A DNA stretch of 64,000 nucleotides from Clostridiales bacterium Firm_14 (GCA_001604135.1 LVAT01000022.1:35204-99203); one strand, 5' to 3'. Shown: positions 34,359 to 46,326, counted from the stretch's first letter. Numbers and translations: made by a program. Notes: generated by a model not told the origin, from the letters alone.

Positions 34359-35024
34359 TTAGATTTCCTCCATCTGTTTTTTAGTCACGTTGACTTCAAT
34401 ATTAGCACCAATGAGTCCGGGGAAATGACCCTTCTCACCGGGAGCGTCGGGATGAGCGATAAGCCACTTATTCTTTGCTGTAAGGAGCTTATCTTCGTCG
34501 CCTGAGTTAGCCAGGCAGTCGATATGATCTTCTTCGAGATCGAAGTTTGTGCCATAAGGAAGGATTACGCCTACCATAAAACCGTCGTTCTCGATGCCGC
34601 AGGGTGCATAGTGAAGAGTTGTAGCATAGAGCTCAACTGCTGTGCCCTTGCGGATATGAAATGCTTCGATCTTGGAAGTATCGTAATGGAAATCATCCGT
34701 TACATCCTGCTGTGATCCCAAAAGAAGAATGCAGTCTGTTGCAGCTACGTTTACTTCGGAAGATCTGTGATACTCAACAGCATTAAGAAGAGTATTGTGA
34801 CCTGCACAATAACCTGTCTCGAGCTTGAGTTCGCCGCCGAAAAGTCTGCTTACATCGACCTTTGCGGATGCCTCTTCAAGAGAAGCTACCGTAGGCTCAT
34901 AAGCTACGCCTTCAGCGGGAAGAGCGATCTTGTTAAGAGCTTCGATAACGGGTCCGAAATCGATGTTCTTAACGATTCTTCCGTACTTTTTGAAATTGGA
35001 AGATGTTGCCTCATAAATTACCAT
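34359..35024 (-). CDS. DUF4867-family protein
   Basis: 221 aa, soluble, no signal peptide. It appears cupin-like: HIRKGTAVELYATTLHYAPC, a stretch with VGVILPYGTNF, then NKWLIAHPDAPGEKG near the C-terminus. I recognise it as the DUF4867 family, which is often encoded beside FucI-like isomerases and FGGY kinases. It may be a sugar mutarotase-like or accessory protein, but no function is shown. ATG 35024 overlaps the xylB stop and follows GGAGG, and the isomerase gene begins 1 bp after its end, so the three genes are tightly coupled. Confidence 0.75.
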   Translation of the reverse strand: MVIYEATSSNFKKYGRIVKNIDFGPVIEALNKIALPAEGVAYEPTVASLEEASAKVDVSRLFGGELKLETGYCAGHNTLLNAVEYHRSSEVNVAATDCILLLGSQQDVTDDFHYDTSKIEAFHIRKGTAVELYATTLHYAPCGIENDGFMVGVILPYGTNFDLEEDHIDCLANSGDEDKLLTAKNKWLIAHPDAPGEKGHFPGLIGANIEVNVTKKQMEEI

Positions 35025-36481
35025 AAACCTGCCTCCTTCATTGCGGGATAGATCTTTGAAAATTCCTTATATCTCTCGTCATACTTAGCAACGAGCTCAG
35101 GTGTGGGAACAACGGATACGTGCTTGGAAACCGTAGCTGCGCAAGCTTCTTCTACTGAAGCATATTCGCCGCATGCAACTGCTGCGAGGAGCGCGCCGCC
35201 CATTGCAGGACCTTCGTCGTTCTCTGTCTGTGTGAGTTCGATACCAAGAACGTTGGATACGATCGTGCACCAGAGCTTGGACTTGGCACCGCCGCCGCAG
35301 ATCGAAGAGCTCTTGATGTCGAGGCCCATCTTTTTCGCGCACTCGAAAGAATCTCTTAATGCGAACGCAACGCCTTCCATAACTGCAAGTGTCATGTCCT
35401 TACGTGTTGTATCCATTGACATGCCTACGAACATAGCGCGGCAGTCAGGGTTGTTGAGAGGTGATCTCTCGCCCATGAGATAAGGAAGGAAGAATACTTT
35501 GTTGGTTCCGAGAGCCTCAAGGCCTTCCTGTTCCTTGGAATAATCTGTTGTGCCGATGATCTCTTCCATCCACCACTTGTTGCAGGATGCAGCAGAGAGC
35601 ATGCAGCCCATGAGATGGAATCCGCCATCTGCGTGATCGAAAGCGTGAAGCGAGTTAGCTTCATCGTTCTTGAATGTGCTCGAAGCGATGAATATCGTTC
35701 CGGAAGTACCGAGTGAGATATTGCAACCGCCATTGCCGATGATCCCCATACCTACGGCCGCTGCTGCATTATCACCGGCGCCTGCCGCGATAACGCAATC
35801 TTTATTGATTCCGAGCTTTTCTGCAATCTCAGGAAGGATCTTGCCGATTGCCTCATAACTCTCGAACACTTCGGGAAGCCACTCAGCCTTCATGTCCAAG
35901 ATCTTAAGCATTTCTTCAGACCACTTTCTGTTCTCGCAATCGAAATAGAGCGTGCCTGAAGCGTCAGAAACGTCTGTTGCGAAAACGCCGGAAAGTCTGT
36001 AAGCAAGATAGTCCTTAGGGAGCAAGATCTTTGCGATCTTTGCAAAATTCTCGGGTTCATTCTTATGTACCCACATTACCTTAGGAGCCGTAAAGCCTGC
36101 GAAAGCAATGTTTCCTGTGTACTTTGAAAGATTAGCCTTGCCGATCTCATTGTTGAGATAGTCTGTCTCCACCTGGGATCTGCCGTCGTTCCAAAGGATC
36201 GCAGGTCTGATTACCTGGCCTTCGCTGTCAAGAAGAGTAAGTCCGTGCATCTGGCCGCCGAAGCTGATACCTGCAACTTCATTGCCGTCGATGCCTTCAA
36301 GGAGCTTGGACAAGCCCTTGATCGTTCCGTCGAACCAATCTTCGGGATTCTGTTCGGACCAGCCGGTCTGCGGGAAGTTAACGGGATAGCTTTCAGAAAC
36401 TGTTCTGATGATCTTTCCGCCGCTCTGCATGAGCAGGAGCTTAACTGCCGATGTTCCGAGATCAATACCTATAAAATACAT
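35018..36481 (-). CDS. xylB: Xylulokinase (FGGY family)
   Basis: 487 aa. FGGY kinase motifs: MYFIGIDLGTSAVKLLLM phosphate-binding loop at the N-terminus, GWSEQNPEDWF, GISFGGQMHGL, RPAILWNDGRS, catalytic Asp in VIAAGAGDNAAAAVG, and the C-terminal adenosine motif SICGGGAKSKLW. The MHGL and ILWNDGR blocks are those of xylulokinases. It phosphorylates D-xylulose to xylulose 5-phosphate. ATG 36481 follows GGAGG; the frame upstream to 36559 has no support. It is the first gene of the pentose operon, with AGCAA-type sites some 230 bp upstream. Confidence 0.92.
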   Translation of the reverse strand: MYFIGIDLGTSAVKLLLMQSGGKIIRTVSESYPVNFPQTGWSEQNPEDWFDGTIKGLSKLLEGIDGNEVAGISFGGQMHGLTLLDSEGQVIRPAILWNDGRSQVETDYLNNEIGKANLSKYTGNIAFAGFTAPKVMWVHKNEPENFAKIAKILLPKDYLAYRLSGVFATDVSDASGTLYFDCENRKWSEEMLKILDMKAEWLPEVFESYEAIGKILPEIAEKLGINKDCVIAAGAGDNAAAAVGMGIIGNGGCNISLGTSGTIFIASSTFKNDEANSLHAFDHADGGFHLMGCMLSAASCNKWWMEEIIGTTDYSKEQEGLEALGTNKVFFLPYLMGERSPLNNPDCRAMFVGMSMDTTRKDMTLAVMEGVAFALRDSFECAKKMGLDIKSSSICGGGAKSKLWCTIVSNVLGIELTQTENDEGPAMGGALLAAVACGEYASVEEACAATVSKHVSVVPTPELVAKYDERYKEFSKIYPAMKEAGLW

Positions 36482-36708
36482 ATGAACCTCCCGATTCGCA
36501 TAATAGTACAAGAAACATACTAAATGATTAAAAGATAAAAGGCATTTACCAAAATGCAAATATTATTCAAAAAAAGTTATGCGTAATCAACAAATTCAAC
36601 ACTTTTTGCGATTGGGGTATTAATCTTATTTTGCTAACTTTTTCGTGTATGTTTTCAGTGTTTATTTGGCTTTTGCGTTTTTCTGTACGCTCGAAAAGCT
36701 CGATTTTT

Positions 36709-36734
36709 ACAAAATTTGCTATACAATTCTTGCT
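36709..36734 (-). promoter_or_regulatory. Two putative AraC-type operator sites upstream of xylB
   Basis: Minus strand AGCAAGAATTGT (36734-36723) and AGCAAATTTTGT (36720-36709), same orientation as transcription and same motif as upstream of the GH3 and binding-protein genes. Confidence 0.55.
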
Positions 36735-36829
36735 CTCAACGATAGCAAGATTTATCTAGTGAAAACTGTGGCAAAATGTGGTTTTTGATGCTTTGGAAAT
36801 GCACGGCAGCACATGCCGTAAAACGTCGG

Positions 36830-37002
36830 CGGAATGCACGGCGGCGCCTGAAGTTTTGCCCGAAGTTTGGGGTGAAAACGGTCGAATTCCAGGCGGAATT
36901 CCAGGCGGCGCCTGAAGATTTGCCTGAAGTTTGGGGTAAATATGGCCAGATTCCAGGCGGAATTCCAGGCGGCGCCTGAAGTTTTGCCTGGATTTTACCC
37001 CG
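36830..37002. repeat. Intergenic GC-rich tandem repeat, three units of 64 bp
   Basis: GGCGGCGCCTGAAG begins at 36840, 36904 and 36968, exactly 64 bp apart, each preceded by GGAAT(T/G)C and followed by TTTGCC. A related two-copy array with the same 64-bp period lies at 10176-10268. The 730-bp gap between xylB and carB otherwise holds only operator-like sites and the next repeat. Confidence 0.8.
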
Positions 37003-37013
37003 CTATATTTGAG

Positions 37014-37116
37014 CGGCTAAATGAACGGCTACTGCCGCCCAAATTACCGCCCAAACGGCCCAAAACAGCCAAAAAGCCGGCTAAATGAACGGCTACTGCC
37101 ACCCAAATTACCGCCC
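37014..37116. repeat. Second 64-bp-period repeat
   Basis: CGGCTAAATGAACGGCTAC begins at 37014 and 37078, 64 bp apart, each followed by TGCC(G/A)CCCAAATTACCGCCC. It lies next to the previous array and shares its period but not its sequence. Confidence 0.8.
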
Positions 37117-37156
37117 TTTTTCAATATCCAAGCAAAACAACAAAAACGCCAACTAT

Positions 37157-37190
37157 AAAAACGGCCGGACTCAAATCAGAGCCCGGCCGC
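37157..37190 (-). terminator. Terminator of carB
   Basis: Stem CGGCCGGACTC (37162-37172) / GAGCCCGGCCG (37179-37189) with one wobble pair, followed on the minus strand by TTTTTAT. Confidence 0.85.
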
Positions 37191-37212
37191 AATAAACAAA
37201 TTATAAAATCAC

Positions 37213-40428
<3,216 letters not shown>

Positions 40429-40529
40429 ATTCGTACGCCCCCTTAAATATATAGAAAAAATTACTAGTCAGAATTCTAACATAGGTATCCCGACTTTGCA
40501 CAGTAAAAATTATGGATTAAAATACTTTC

Positions 40530-41177
40530 ATGAAAAATGTAATAAAGTCTGATGTTCATCGCTTTTCGAGCCTCGCGAAAACCTCATTTCCGGGGTATTT
40601 TAAGCGTCTAATCCCTACCGCCGCACTATGCTTTACGCTTGCTGCGGGGCTTCTTACAGGCTGTCTCGAGCCCGGGATCCAGCAGACAGTCTACAAAGAG
40701 ACTTCCGACACTGCGGCATCCGTCTTTTCCGGGAACGATATCGGAGGCACGGAGCTCCCCTTCGGAGTCACCCTCCAGATCGATCCTTCCGTTCTTGTCC
40801 CTTGTGAGCTCGAAAGAGTTGTCGACGGTGACACCATCATCGTGCATGACCCAGACAACAACAGGCTGAGAGTGCGTCTTACAGGCATCAACGCTCCGGA
40901 ATCAGCTCTGGAGGACGAGAGCAAGAATACCGAAGAAGGCAGAGATGCATCGAAGTTCTTAAAAGAACTCCTGGCCGACGTTAAGACCGTCTATCTCGAA
41001 TATGACGAAGGAAGATATGACCAGTACGAGAGAACCCTCGCTTACGTCTGGATCGACACAGGCAGCACATACATCATGGTCAATGAGGTAATGCTTGCGA
41101 CAGGTCACGCCAATCCCGTTTACATCAAGCCGAACTTAAGATACGCAGACACTTTCAGACTTTACGAGAACGATTAA
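40530..41177 (+). CDS. Staphylococcal-nuclease-like secreted lipoprotein
   Basis: 215 aa. A hydrophobic segment and lipobox (LCFTLAAGLLTGC) near residue 50 indicate a membrane-anchored extracellular protein. The SNase domain follows: RVVDGDTIIV, RLTGINAPES (Arg of the active site), GRDASKFLKELL, and YDQYERTLAYVW, with catalytic Asp/Arg/Glu positions apparently kept. It should cleave DNA or RNA outside the cell. The start at 40530 lacks a clear ribosome site and gives an unusually long positive n-region, so a later start is possible. The acyltransferase gene begins 1 bp after its stop. Confidence 0.85.
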   Translation: MKNVIKSDVHRFSSLAKTSFPGYFKRLIPTAALCFTLAAGLLTGCLEPGIQQTVYKETSDTAASVFSGNDIGGTELPFGVTLQIDPSVLVPCELERVVDGDTIIVHDPDNNRLRVRLTGINAPESALEDESKNTEEGRDASKFLKELLADVKTVYLEYDEGRYDQYERTLAYVWIDTGSTYIMVNEVMLATGHANPVYIKPNLRYADTFRLYEND

Positions 41178-41178
41178 C

Positions 41179-42294
41179 ATGGGCAAAAAGGTACCGATCG
41201 CCGGCACGGATATCACCTCCGAGAAAACGCAGGACCTTAAGGGCATCGCCCTCCTGCTTTTGATGTGGCATCACCTCTTCGGCGTCGAATACCTGGAAGG
41301 CTGGTCGGCGATCATTCCCGGCACCGAAGGCGCTTCATACGTCATCGGCGCTTCAGGCAAGATCTGCCTTGCCATGTTCCTGTTCTGTTCCGGATACGGA
41401 CTTTACAAGTCCTACATAAACAAAGAATCCACCGGCAAGACTTATATCCTCAAAAGGCTCGTCAAGACTCTCATCCCCTACTGGATTGTAATGATCATCG
41501 CTATCTGCTATCTGATCTATGCGGGCAAGTTCGAAGCCAAGTATATCTTCGTCAACCTCTTTGCGCTGATCCACTCGAGCGAGATCTTGTATGTGACCTT
41601 CTCGTGGTTCATAAAGCTCTATGTTCTTCTGCTCCTGGTCCTGCCCCTCATAAGGCTCATCGAAAGAAAGTGGAAGAAGAACGCCCTGATCGACATGCTG
41701 ATCTATGTCGTCCTGCCGTTTGCGCTTGCGCTCATCTTCCAAAGATTCCTGCACGAAGAATATTACGAGAGCATTCCGTCATTTCTGGCAAGCACGGTCG
41801 TGTTCCTGCTCGCGTGGTTTCCTTTGTTTGCCATCGGTATTCTTTTCGCGAAATACAACACATACAAGAAAGTGCGTGAATTTGCAGACAAGTTCCCTAG
41901 CTATCTCGTGATAATCTTAACGCTCCTTATCATCGGAAACATGTTCTACTTAAGGTTCATCGTGAATACGTTCTTCGGCGATTCGATCCTGTATCACTGC
42001 TGCATGGCTGACGTGTTCTTCGGACCCGTATTCGTGTGCGCATTCCTGCTCCTGATAGACAACATGAGATACAAGAGCAGATACGTGCTCCCGTTCATCG
42101 GGAAGAATTCGGTCTTCTACTGGCTCTTGAGCGGCATGTTCTTCAAGAACACGATCGAATTATCATTCCTGATCACATGGCCTAAGATAACGATCCTGAT
42201 CTTCATCTGGACGATGGTGCTCCTCACGCCTTTTGTGTTTGCATGTTCGTGGATATCGGGCAAACTCACGAAGCTGATCTTCAAAGGATCCTGA
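41179..42294 (+). CDS. Acyltransferase family 3 membrane protein
   Basis: 371 aa with about ten membrane helices. The N-terminal block QDLKGIALLLLMWHHLFG carries the His expected in acyltransferase-3 (OafA/NolL-like) enzymes, and the next block (SGKICLAMFLFCSGYGLYKS) matches the family's F-F-S-G-Y-L region. Such proteins O-acylate sugars of surface polymers. It starts immediately after the nuclease gene stop, suggesting cotranscription. It ends convergent with the next gene, 1 bp away. Acceptor unknown. Confidence 0.8.
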   Translation: MGKKVPIAGTDITSEKTQDLKGIALLLLMWHHLFGVEYLEGWSAIIPGTEGASYVIGASGKICLAMFLFCSGYGLYKSYINKESTGKTYILKRLVKTLIPYWIVMIIAICYLIYAGKFEAKYIFVNLFALIHSSEILYVTFSWFIKLYVLLLLVLPLIRLIERKWKKNALIDMLIYVVLPFALALIFQRFLHEEYYESIPSFLASTVVFLLAWFPLFAIGILFAKYNTYKKVREFADKFPSYLVIILTLLIIGNMFYLRFIVNTFFGDSILYHCCMADVFFGPVFVCAFLLLIDNMRYKSRYVLPFIGKNSVFYWLLSGMFFKNTIELSFLITWPKITILIFIWTMVLLTPFVFACSWISGKLTKLIFKGS

Positions 42295-42295
42295 A

Positions 42296-43669
42296 TTACT
42301 CGAATCCCTTACGCTTCATGCGCCTGTAGTCTTCGTCATCATCTTCAATGGAACTCTGCGAAGGCCGGGAAAACTGAGGATCGAATTCCGGCTTTGTTTC
42401 CGGCTGTGAAGACATAACAGGCGGTGCGGGCGTCTTGCTGACCGGATTTGAAGCAGGAACATCAGATGACTGTTCTGCTTCCCTTTTCCTTGCCTTGGAA
42501 ATATTAATGATCTGAGTGATAAATATGAAGACCGACATGATTGTCCAGAGCACGCCGAAGGCCATTAAGAAAATGCCTCCTGTTCTGTCAACGTTCGAGA
42601 GAAGAGCAGTGCCGCCACCGATCATGCCAAGTCCGGTGACGATAAACGGAATGACAAATACGATACCGATGATCGAAGTCGCCTTTACGACTTTCTGAGA
42701 TGTCTTATAGCCGGAAGGTGAATATGTCGTGGTATAGAAAACGGCAGATCCTGCAGGGATCTTCTGATCCTGGACCTGTCCCTCAGATCCGTCGAACGGC
42801 ACCTCCTCGTACTCGATATACTTGTCTTTCCTGTATTGCTTTATGCTGAGGAAAAGGAACAATCCAAGGAATCCTGCCACTAACAGCAGCGGAGCAAGTG
42901 ACCCCGCCACGCTTAAGACCCGGCTGACAGAACCCGGCTTAAGTTTGCTTTCAGCGTTTTTGTTTGCATATTTGAATGCATTATTGAATGCTTCTCCGGG
43001 ATTATCGCCGTCCTCGAGTCCGTCCTGGACTATGTCTGCAAACCGCTTGAAAAAAGTCTCCGTGATAATCGGATCCGTATCGTCACCCTGGACCGCTTCC
43101 CAACTGTAATCAGGAATATAATCCGGATCTTCGTCGATCAATACACGGTCATTCACAGGAATGCTGTAGACGATCACGAAATGCGCCTCGTCCTTGTAAA
43201 AGGCCGTATATTTATGAAATGTATACGCCTCGAGATCTTCGTAGTATTCATTCCAGTCTTCATCATACGTCGTATAAATGACCGTACAGATCCCCGTCAG
43301 ATCCTGATACTTGTTAAGCGTTCTGACAAGCGAAACATCATCTTCGATCACATCTATGCTGTCATAAACAGTGGGCACATCCATGTACTTTGCCTTAAGT
43401 TTATGAGGCACATTCTGAAGAGCCACAATGCCTGTCGCACCAAGAAAGAATGCGGAGAAAACGGATAAAAAGATAATAGAAGACTTTCCTGCCTTCTGAG
43501 GCTTAGACGAAGCATAAACATATTCGTCTAACCCGGTGTTCAGATTATGCTTCCGGTATCTTCTTGAACCCGCAAAATAACGTGACGATGTGCGGGGGCC
43601 GCTTGAGCCTCCATGCGAACCGCCGTGCGATCCGCCTCCGTGCGAACCGCCGCCTGATGAATGTGGCAT
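42296..43669 (-). CDS. Hypothetical membrane protein with Gly/Ser/His-rich N-terminus
   Basis: 457 aa. The first ~25 residues are repeats of GGGSHGGSH. A membrane helix at about 65-85 (SSIIFLSVFSAFFLGATGIVAL, given here in part) is followed by an acidic extracytoplasmic domain with YTTYDEDWNEYYEDLEAYT and VIVYSIPVNDRVLIDEDPD. Three or four further helices follow (VAGFLGLFLFLSIK, ATSIIGIVFVIPFIVTGLG, GGIFLMAFGVLWTIMSVFIF), then a Pro-rich, acidic tail ending RRMKRKGFE. The middle resembles TPM-type domains in spacing only. Function not recognised. ATG 43669 follows GGGAGGG. Confidence 0.65.
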   Translation of the reverse strand: MPHSSGGGSHGGGSHGGSHGGSSGPRTSSRYFAGSRRYRKHNLNTGLDEYVYASSKPQKAGKSSIIFLSVFSAFFLGATGIVALQNVPHKLKAKYMDVPTVYDSIDVIEDDVSLVRTLNKYQDLTGICTVIYTTYDEDWNEYYEDLEAYTFHKYTAFYKDEAHFVIVYSIPVNDRVLIDEDPDYIPDYSWEAVQGDDTDPIITETFFKRFADIVQDGLEDGDNPGEAFNNAFKYANKNAESKLKPGSVSRVLSVAGSLAPLLLVAGFLGLFLFLSIKQYRKDKYIEYEEVPFDGSEGQVQDQKIPAGSAVFYTTTYSPSGYKTSQKVVKATSIIGIVFVIPFIVTGLGMIGGGTALLSNVDRTGGIFLMAFGVLWTIMSVFIFITQIINISKARKREAEQSSDVPASNPVSKTPAPPVMSSQPETKPEFDPQFSRPSQSSIEDDDEDYRRMKRKGFE

Positions 43670-43690
43670 ATCTATCCCTCCCTTATTCCC

Positions 43691-44020
43691 TTATTGTTTG
43701 GGTACCACTGCATAGAATATCAGATCTTCGCTGCCGTTGTTAATGAGCGAATGGGAATGTCCCTCAGGACAATAATGAACGGTGCCCGGCTTAACAGCTT
43801 CTTCCGTGTCATCGTAGAGGACTTTGCCCTCACCTTCCAGGATGAATATCATCTCGCAGTTTCCCTCATGCTTGTGATATCCGATTGATGAACCGGGTTC
43901 TAACTTGCCGTGCATCATCTTGTTGATGCCGTCGGTAAAAGTCTTGTTGTAGAAAGTGCCTTCTCCGCCCTTAAAACCCGGGTTGGCTGTCCATTCCATC
44001 TGGTTGTAATCAGCTGTCAT
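43691..44020 (-). CDS. Cupin-domain protein
   Basis: 109 aa single-domain cupin: the first metal motif is seen as LEPGSSIGYHKHEGNCEMIF (two His and a Glu) and the second as VHYCPEGHSHSLIN. Small cupins of this type bind a metal and a small ligand; substrate unknown. ATG 44020 follows GGGAGG. It lies after the FliB-like gene in the same direction, with the palindrome TGTAACATTGTTACA at 44051-44065 upstream. Confidence 0.85.
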   Translation of the reverse strand: MTADYNQMEWTANPGFKGGEGTFYNKTFTDGINKMMHGKLEPGSSIGYHKHEGNCEMIFILEGEGKVLYDDTEEAVKPGTVHYCPEGHSHSLINNGSEDLIFYAVVPKQ

Positions 44021-44050
44021 ACTATCCTCCCAAAGCTTGATTTTATTAAG

Positions 44051-44065
44051 TGTAACATTGTTACA
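44051..44065. promoter_or_regulatory. 15-bp palindrome upstream of the cupin gene
   Basis: TGTAACATTGTTACA, the same element (opposite strand) as at 22808-22822 and 59085-59099; here it lies 31 bp upstream of the cupin ATG and could be an operator. Confidence 0.4.
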
Positions 44066-44091
44066 CAGGTATTTTTAACACGATTTTTCCC

Positions 44092-44898
44092 TTATCCGAA
44101 TGTCTCTAACGCCTCATCGATGTTGATGTCGGAATATTCGACCTCACAAGAGAACTCTCTGGCCACTTCAGCAAGCCCGCACCCCTTTACGACAAGGTCG
44201 GCAAGAAGATATGCCGCCTCTGAAGCGAACCTGCCGGCTCCCTTATAACGGTAGAGCAGGTATGCTGCAAAGTTTGCAAATGCCTTCTCATTATCCAGGA
44301 TTACCTTATCCGCGTCCTGTTCAGCGACAGGCGCATTGATGATCTTCTCAAGAAGCCTGCTCCACTTGGGGTCCATTACTTCCATCTCATGGAAGATCTC
44401 CGCGCGCAGCTTTGACCCTGCCCTTCTGCCGCCGCTTATTGCAGAAAATCTTTCAGTGAGAGGTTTGCCGGTATCGAAAACAGCCTTCACGTAATCCGGG
44501 AGTTCCATTTTCGAGCCGTCATCAGAAACAAGAGAAAACGGCGCGTCTGCTTCCAGAACCAGGCTGCATGCTTCCTCGCAGACAAGTCCGATGCCTGCCT
44601 CGGTATGGTCATCAAATTCGTTATAGAATCTGGGGTGCTCTTTGCAGATGTCACAAAGATAATCCTCGCCGTGCTTAATGATCATCTCGCAGAGATTGTC
44701 GTCCCGTAAGAAAGGACATCTTCCGTCTTCAAGGACAAAACATCCGTCAGAGATCTTGCTTGAAACATCGGGATCGCCTTTAAATCTCATAAGAGATCTC
44801 TCATCGATTCCGATGACCCAGCCGGCACAGCATGTGTGAAGGCAGTTGCCGGCCTTGCACGTGAAATCTTTGTAATAATTCGGCCAATAAATCGTCAC
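44092..44898 (-). CDS. FliB-like (flagellin lysine-N-methylase) family protein
   Basis: 268 aa. The N-terminal Cys-rich pattern of the FliB family is clear: FTCKAGNCLHTCCAGWVIGI, then CPFLRDDNLCEMI and YLCDICKEHPRFY, which probably bind a metal or iron-sulfur centre, followed by GLVCEEACSLVL. FliB proteins methylate flagellin lysines, but no flagellar gene is in this window, so the target could be another protein. The start is GTG 44898 with a weak ribosome site. It precedes the cupin gene by about 70 bp. Confidence 0.8.
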   Translation of the reverse strand: MTIYWPNYYKDFTCKAGNCLHTCCAGWVIGIDERSLMRFKGDPDVSSKISDGCFVLEDGRCPFLRDDNLCEMIIKHGEDYLCDICKEHPRFYNEFDDHTEAGIGLVCEEACSLVLEADAPFSLVSDDGSKMELPDYVKAVFDTGKPLTERFSAISGGRRAGSKLRAEIFHEMEVMDPKWSRLLEKIINAPVAEQDADKVILDNEKAFANFAAYLLYRYKGAGRFASEAAYLLADLVVKGCGLAEVAREFSCEVEYSDINIDEALETFG

Positions 44899-45027
44899 GA
44901 TAATAACACTCTCTTTTTTTATCAGATACTTATACTTAAATTGTCAGACTAGGAAAACTGTCCGCGCTTATTATACAAAACCAAGCGCGAAATGAGAAAG
45001 AAGCACTTAGTCGAAAGGGTGACACAG

Positions 45028-46296
45028 ATGGGCGCCTTCAGGGATAACGAAAAAGACAGGAACAACAACTCAAACGGCCAAAAATCCGATAATACAGGCG
45101 GGTTTGTATATCCCGGTGATTCCGGATTCGAGAACACCGGCAGCAGTTCCGGTTCCTCCGACAACTTCGAATACGGCGACGACTCGGTTGCCGGCGAATA
45201 TGAAGTCAAGGAATCCTCCGTCTTCAAGTACGGCGACGGCTCAGTGCCTGATACCATAGGCGCTTATTACGGAAACGAGACCCGCCAGGACAGATACGCA
45301 AAAGACTCATTCAACGAAGGTTACGGCTATGAGACCGTTCCAGAAGTTGATTATTCAGAAGTCGTAAACGAGCAGATCTCAGAAGAATTCGCTTCAGGCG
45401 CAGCTCCTTCGGAAGAACCCCATTCCGAACCTCAGAATATTGAATTCACGGGCGCAGCCGGCAACAGCGGAACAGATTCTCAGGAAAACAACTATGCCTA
45501 CGATCACGAATCGCAGGCAGATGAACTCGATTCGGCAAGAACTTACACCGAACCGCATAAATATGACACTGAAGATGATCCCAACATCTCTTACGGCATG
45601 CCGTTCATTGACGAGGACGAAAGAGAAACCATGACTCTCCAGCCAGTCAGCAGATTTAACAGCAGATTAACCGGCACCATTGCCGTAAGCGTCATCGCAC
45701 TTTTAGGCATTCTCGGTATAGGCATTTTTGCGGTCATCTGTGACCGTCGAAAGACCGATGCCAACATAGTCAATTCCTATGAGGTGCCTACGACCAAGGA
45801 AGAAATAACAACCACAACAGTCGAAGAGACGCCTCAGGCAACGGACACACCTACTCCGATCCCTACGGCAACTCCCACACCGGAACCCACGGCGACTCCG
45901 GTGCCCACCAATACTCCGACACCTAAACCGCAGACCCAGATCTACTGGCCTGTAGCCAAGAAAGCAACACCCACTCCGGCTCCTACAACTACTCAGGAAA
46001 ACACCGGTGAAGGCAGCGGCGGTTCAGGAACCGGCGAAGGAACCGGTGAAGGAACAAGCACCGGCACAGGCGAAGGTACGGGTACAGGTGAAGGTACCGG
46101 CGAAGGAACCGGTGAAGGAACAAGCACCGGCACAGGCGAAGGTACTGGTACAGGCACCGGTGAAGGAACAGGCGGCGAAGGTGGCGGTGAAAGCTCAGGC
46201 GGCAGCGGCAGCGGCTCAGGTTCAGGCGGAAGCAGCAGTGAAGGCGGCGGCTCCAATAATCAGACTCCTGATCCTCAGACTGAATCTAATCCCTGA
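45028..46296 (+). CDS. Low-complexity single-pass surface protein
   Basis: 422 aa from ATG 45028 (AAAGGG upstream); an ATG at 44992 lacks a ribosome site. The N-terminal ~200 residues are acidic and disordered. One membrane helix follows (LTGTIAVSVIALLGILGIGI), then a TPTPIPTATPTPEPT-type Pro/Thr spacer that may span the wall, and a C-terminal Gly/Thr/Glu/Ser repeat (GTGEGTGEGTSTGTGEG). There is no catalytic domain, and homopolymer-like composition makes homology searches unreliable. Probably cell-surface exposed. The Thr/Pro spacer resembles that of the 3D protein at 10796, suggesting a shared wall-spanning linker style. Confidence 0.7.
   Translation: MGAFRDNEKDRNNNSNGQKSDNTGGFVYPGDSGFENTGSSSGSSDNFEYGDDSVAGEYEVKESSVFKYGDGSVPDTIGAYYGNETRQDRYAKDSFNEGYGYETVPEVDYSEVVNEQISEEFASGAAPSEEPHSEPQNIEFTGAAGNSGTDSQENNYAYDHESQADELDSARTYTEPHKYDTEDDPNISYGMPFIDEDERETMTLQPVSRFNSRLTGTIAVSVIALLGILGIGIFAVICDRRKTDANIVNSYEVPTTKEEITTTTVEETPQATDTPTPIPTATPTPEPTATPVPTNTPTPKPQTQIYWPVAKKATPTPAPTTTQENTGEGSGGSGTGEGTGEGTSTGTGEGTGTGEGTGEGTGEGTSTGTGEGTGTGTGEGTGGEGGGESSGGSGSGSGSGGSSSEGGGSNNQTPDPQTESNP
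46031..46184 (+). repeat. In-gene tandem repeat, 66-bp unit
   Basis: GGAACAAGCACCGG recurs at 46051 and 46117, 66 bp (22 codons) apart, with smaller GGTGAAGG/GGCACCGG sub-repeats. It encodes the Gly-Thr-Glu tail and is likely variable in copy number. Confidence 0.7.
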
Positions 46297-46326
46297 TCCG
46301 GGAGTGCTTTTCGCAAACGGCTCAAT

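Noticed and set aside
36776..36979. 67-codon plus-strand ORF in the 64-bp repeats
   Set aside because: It is a by-product of GC-rich repeat units (period 64 is not a multiple of three), with no ribosome site.
45993..46256. Minus-strand ORF of Pro/Val/Ser repeats
   Set aside because: Antisense shadow of the Gly-Thr-Glu repeat of the surface-protein gene.
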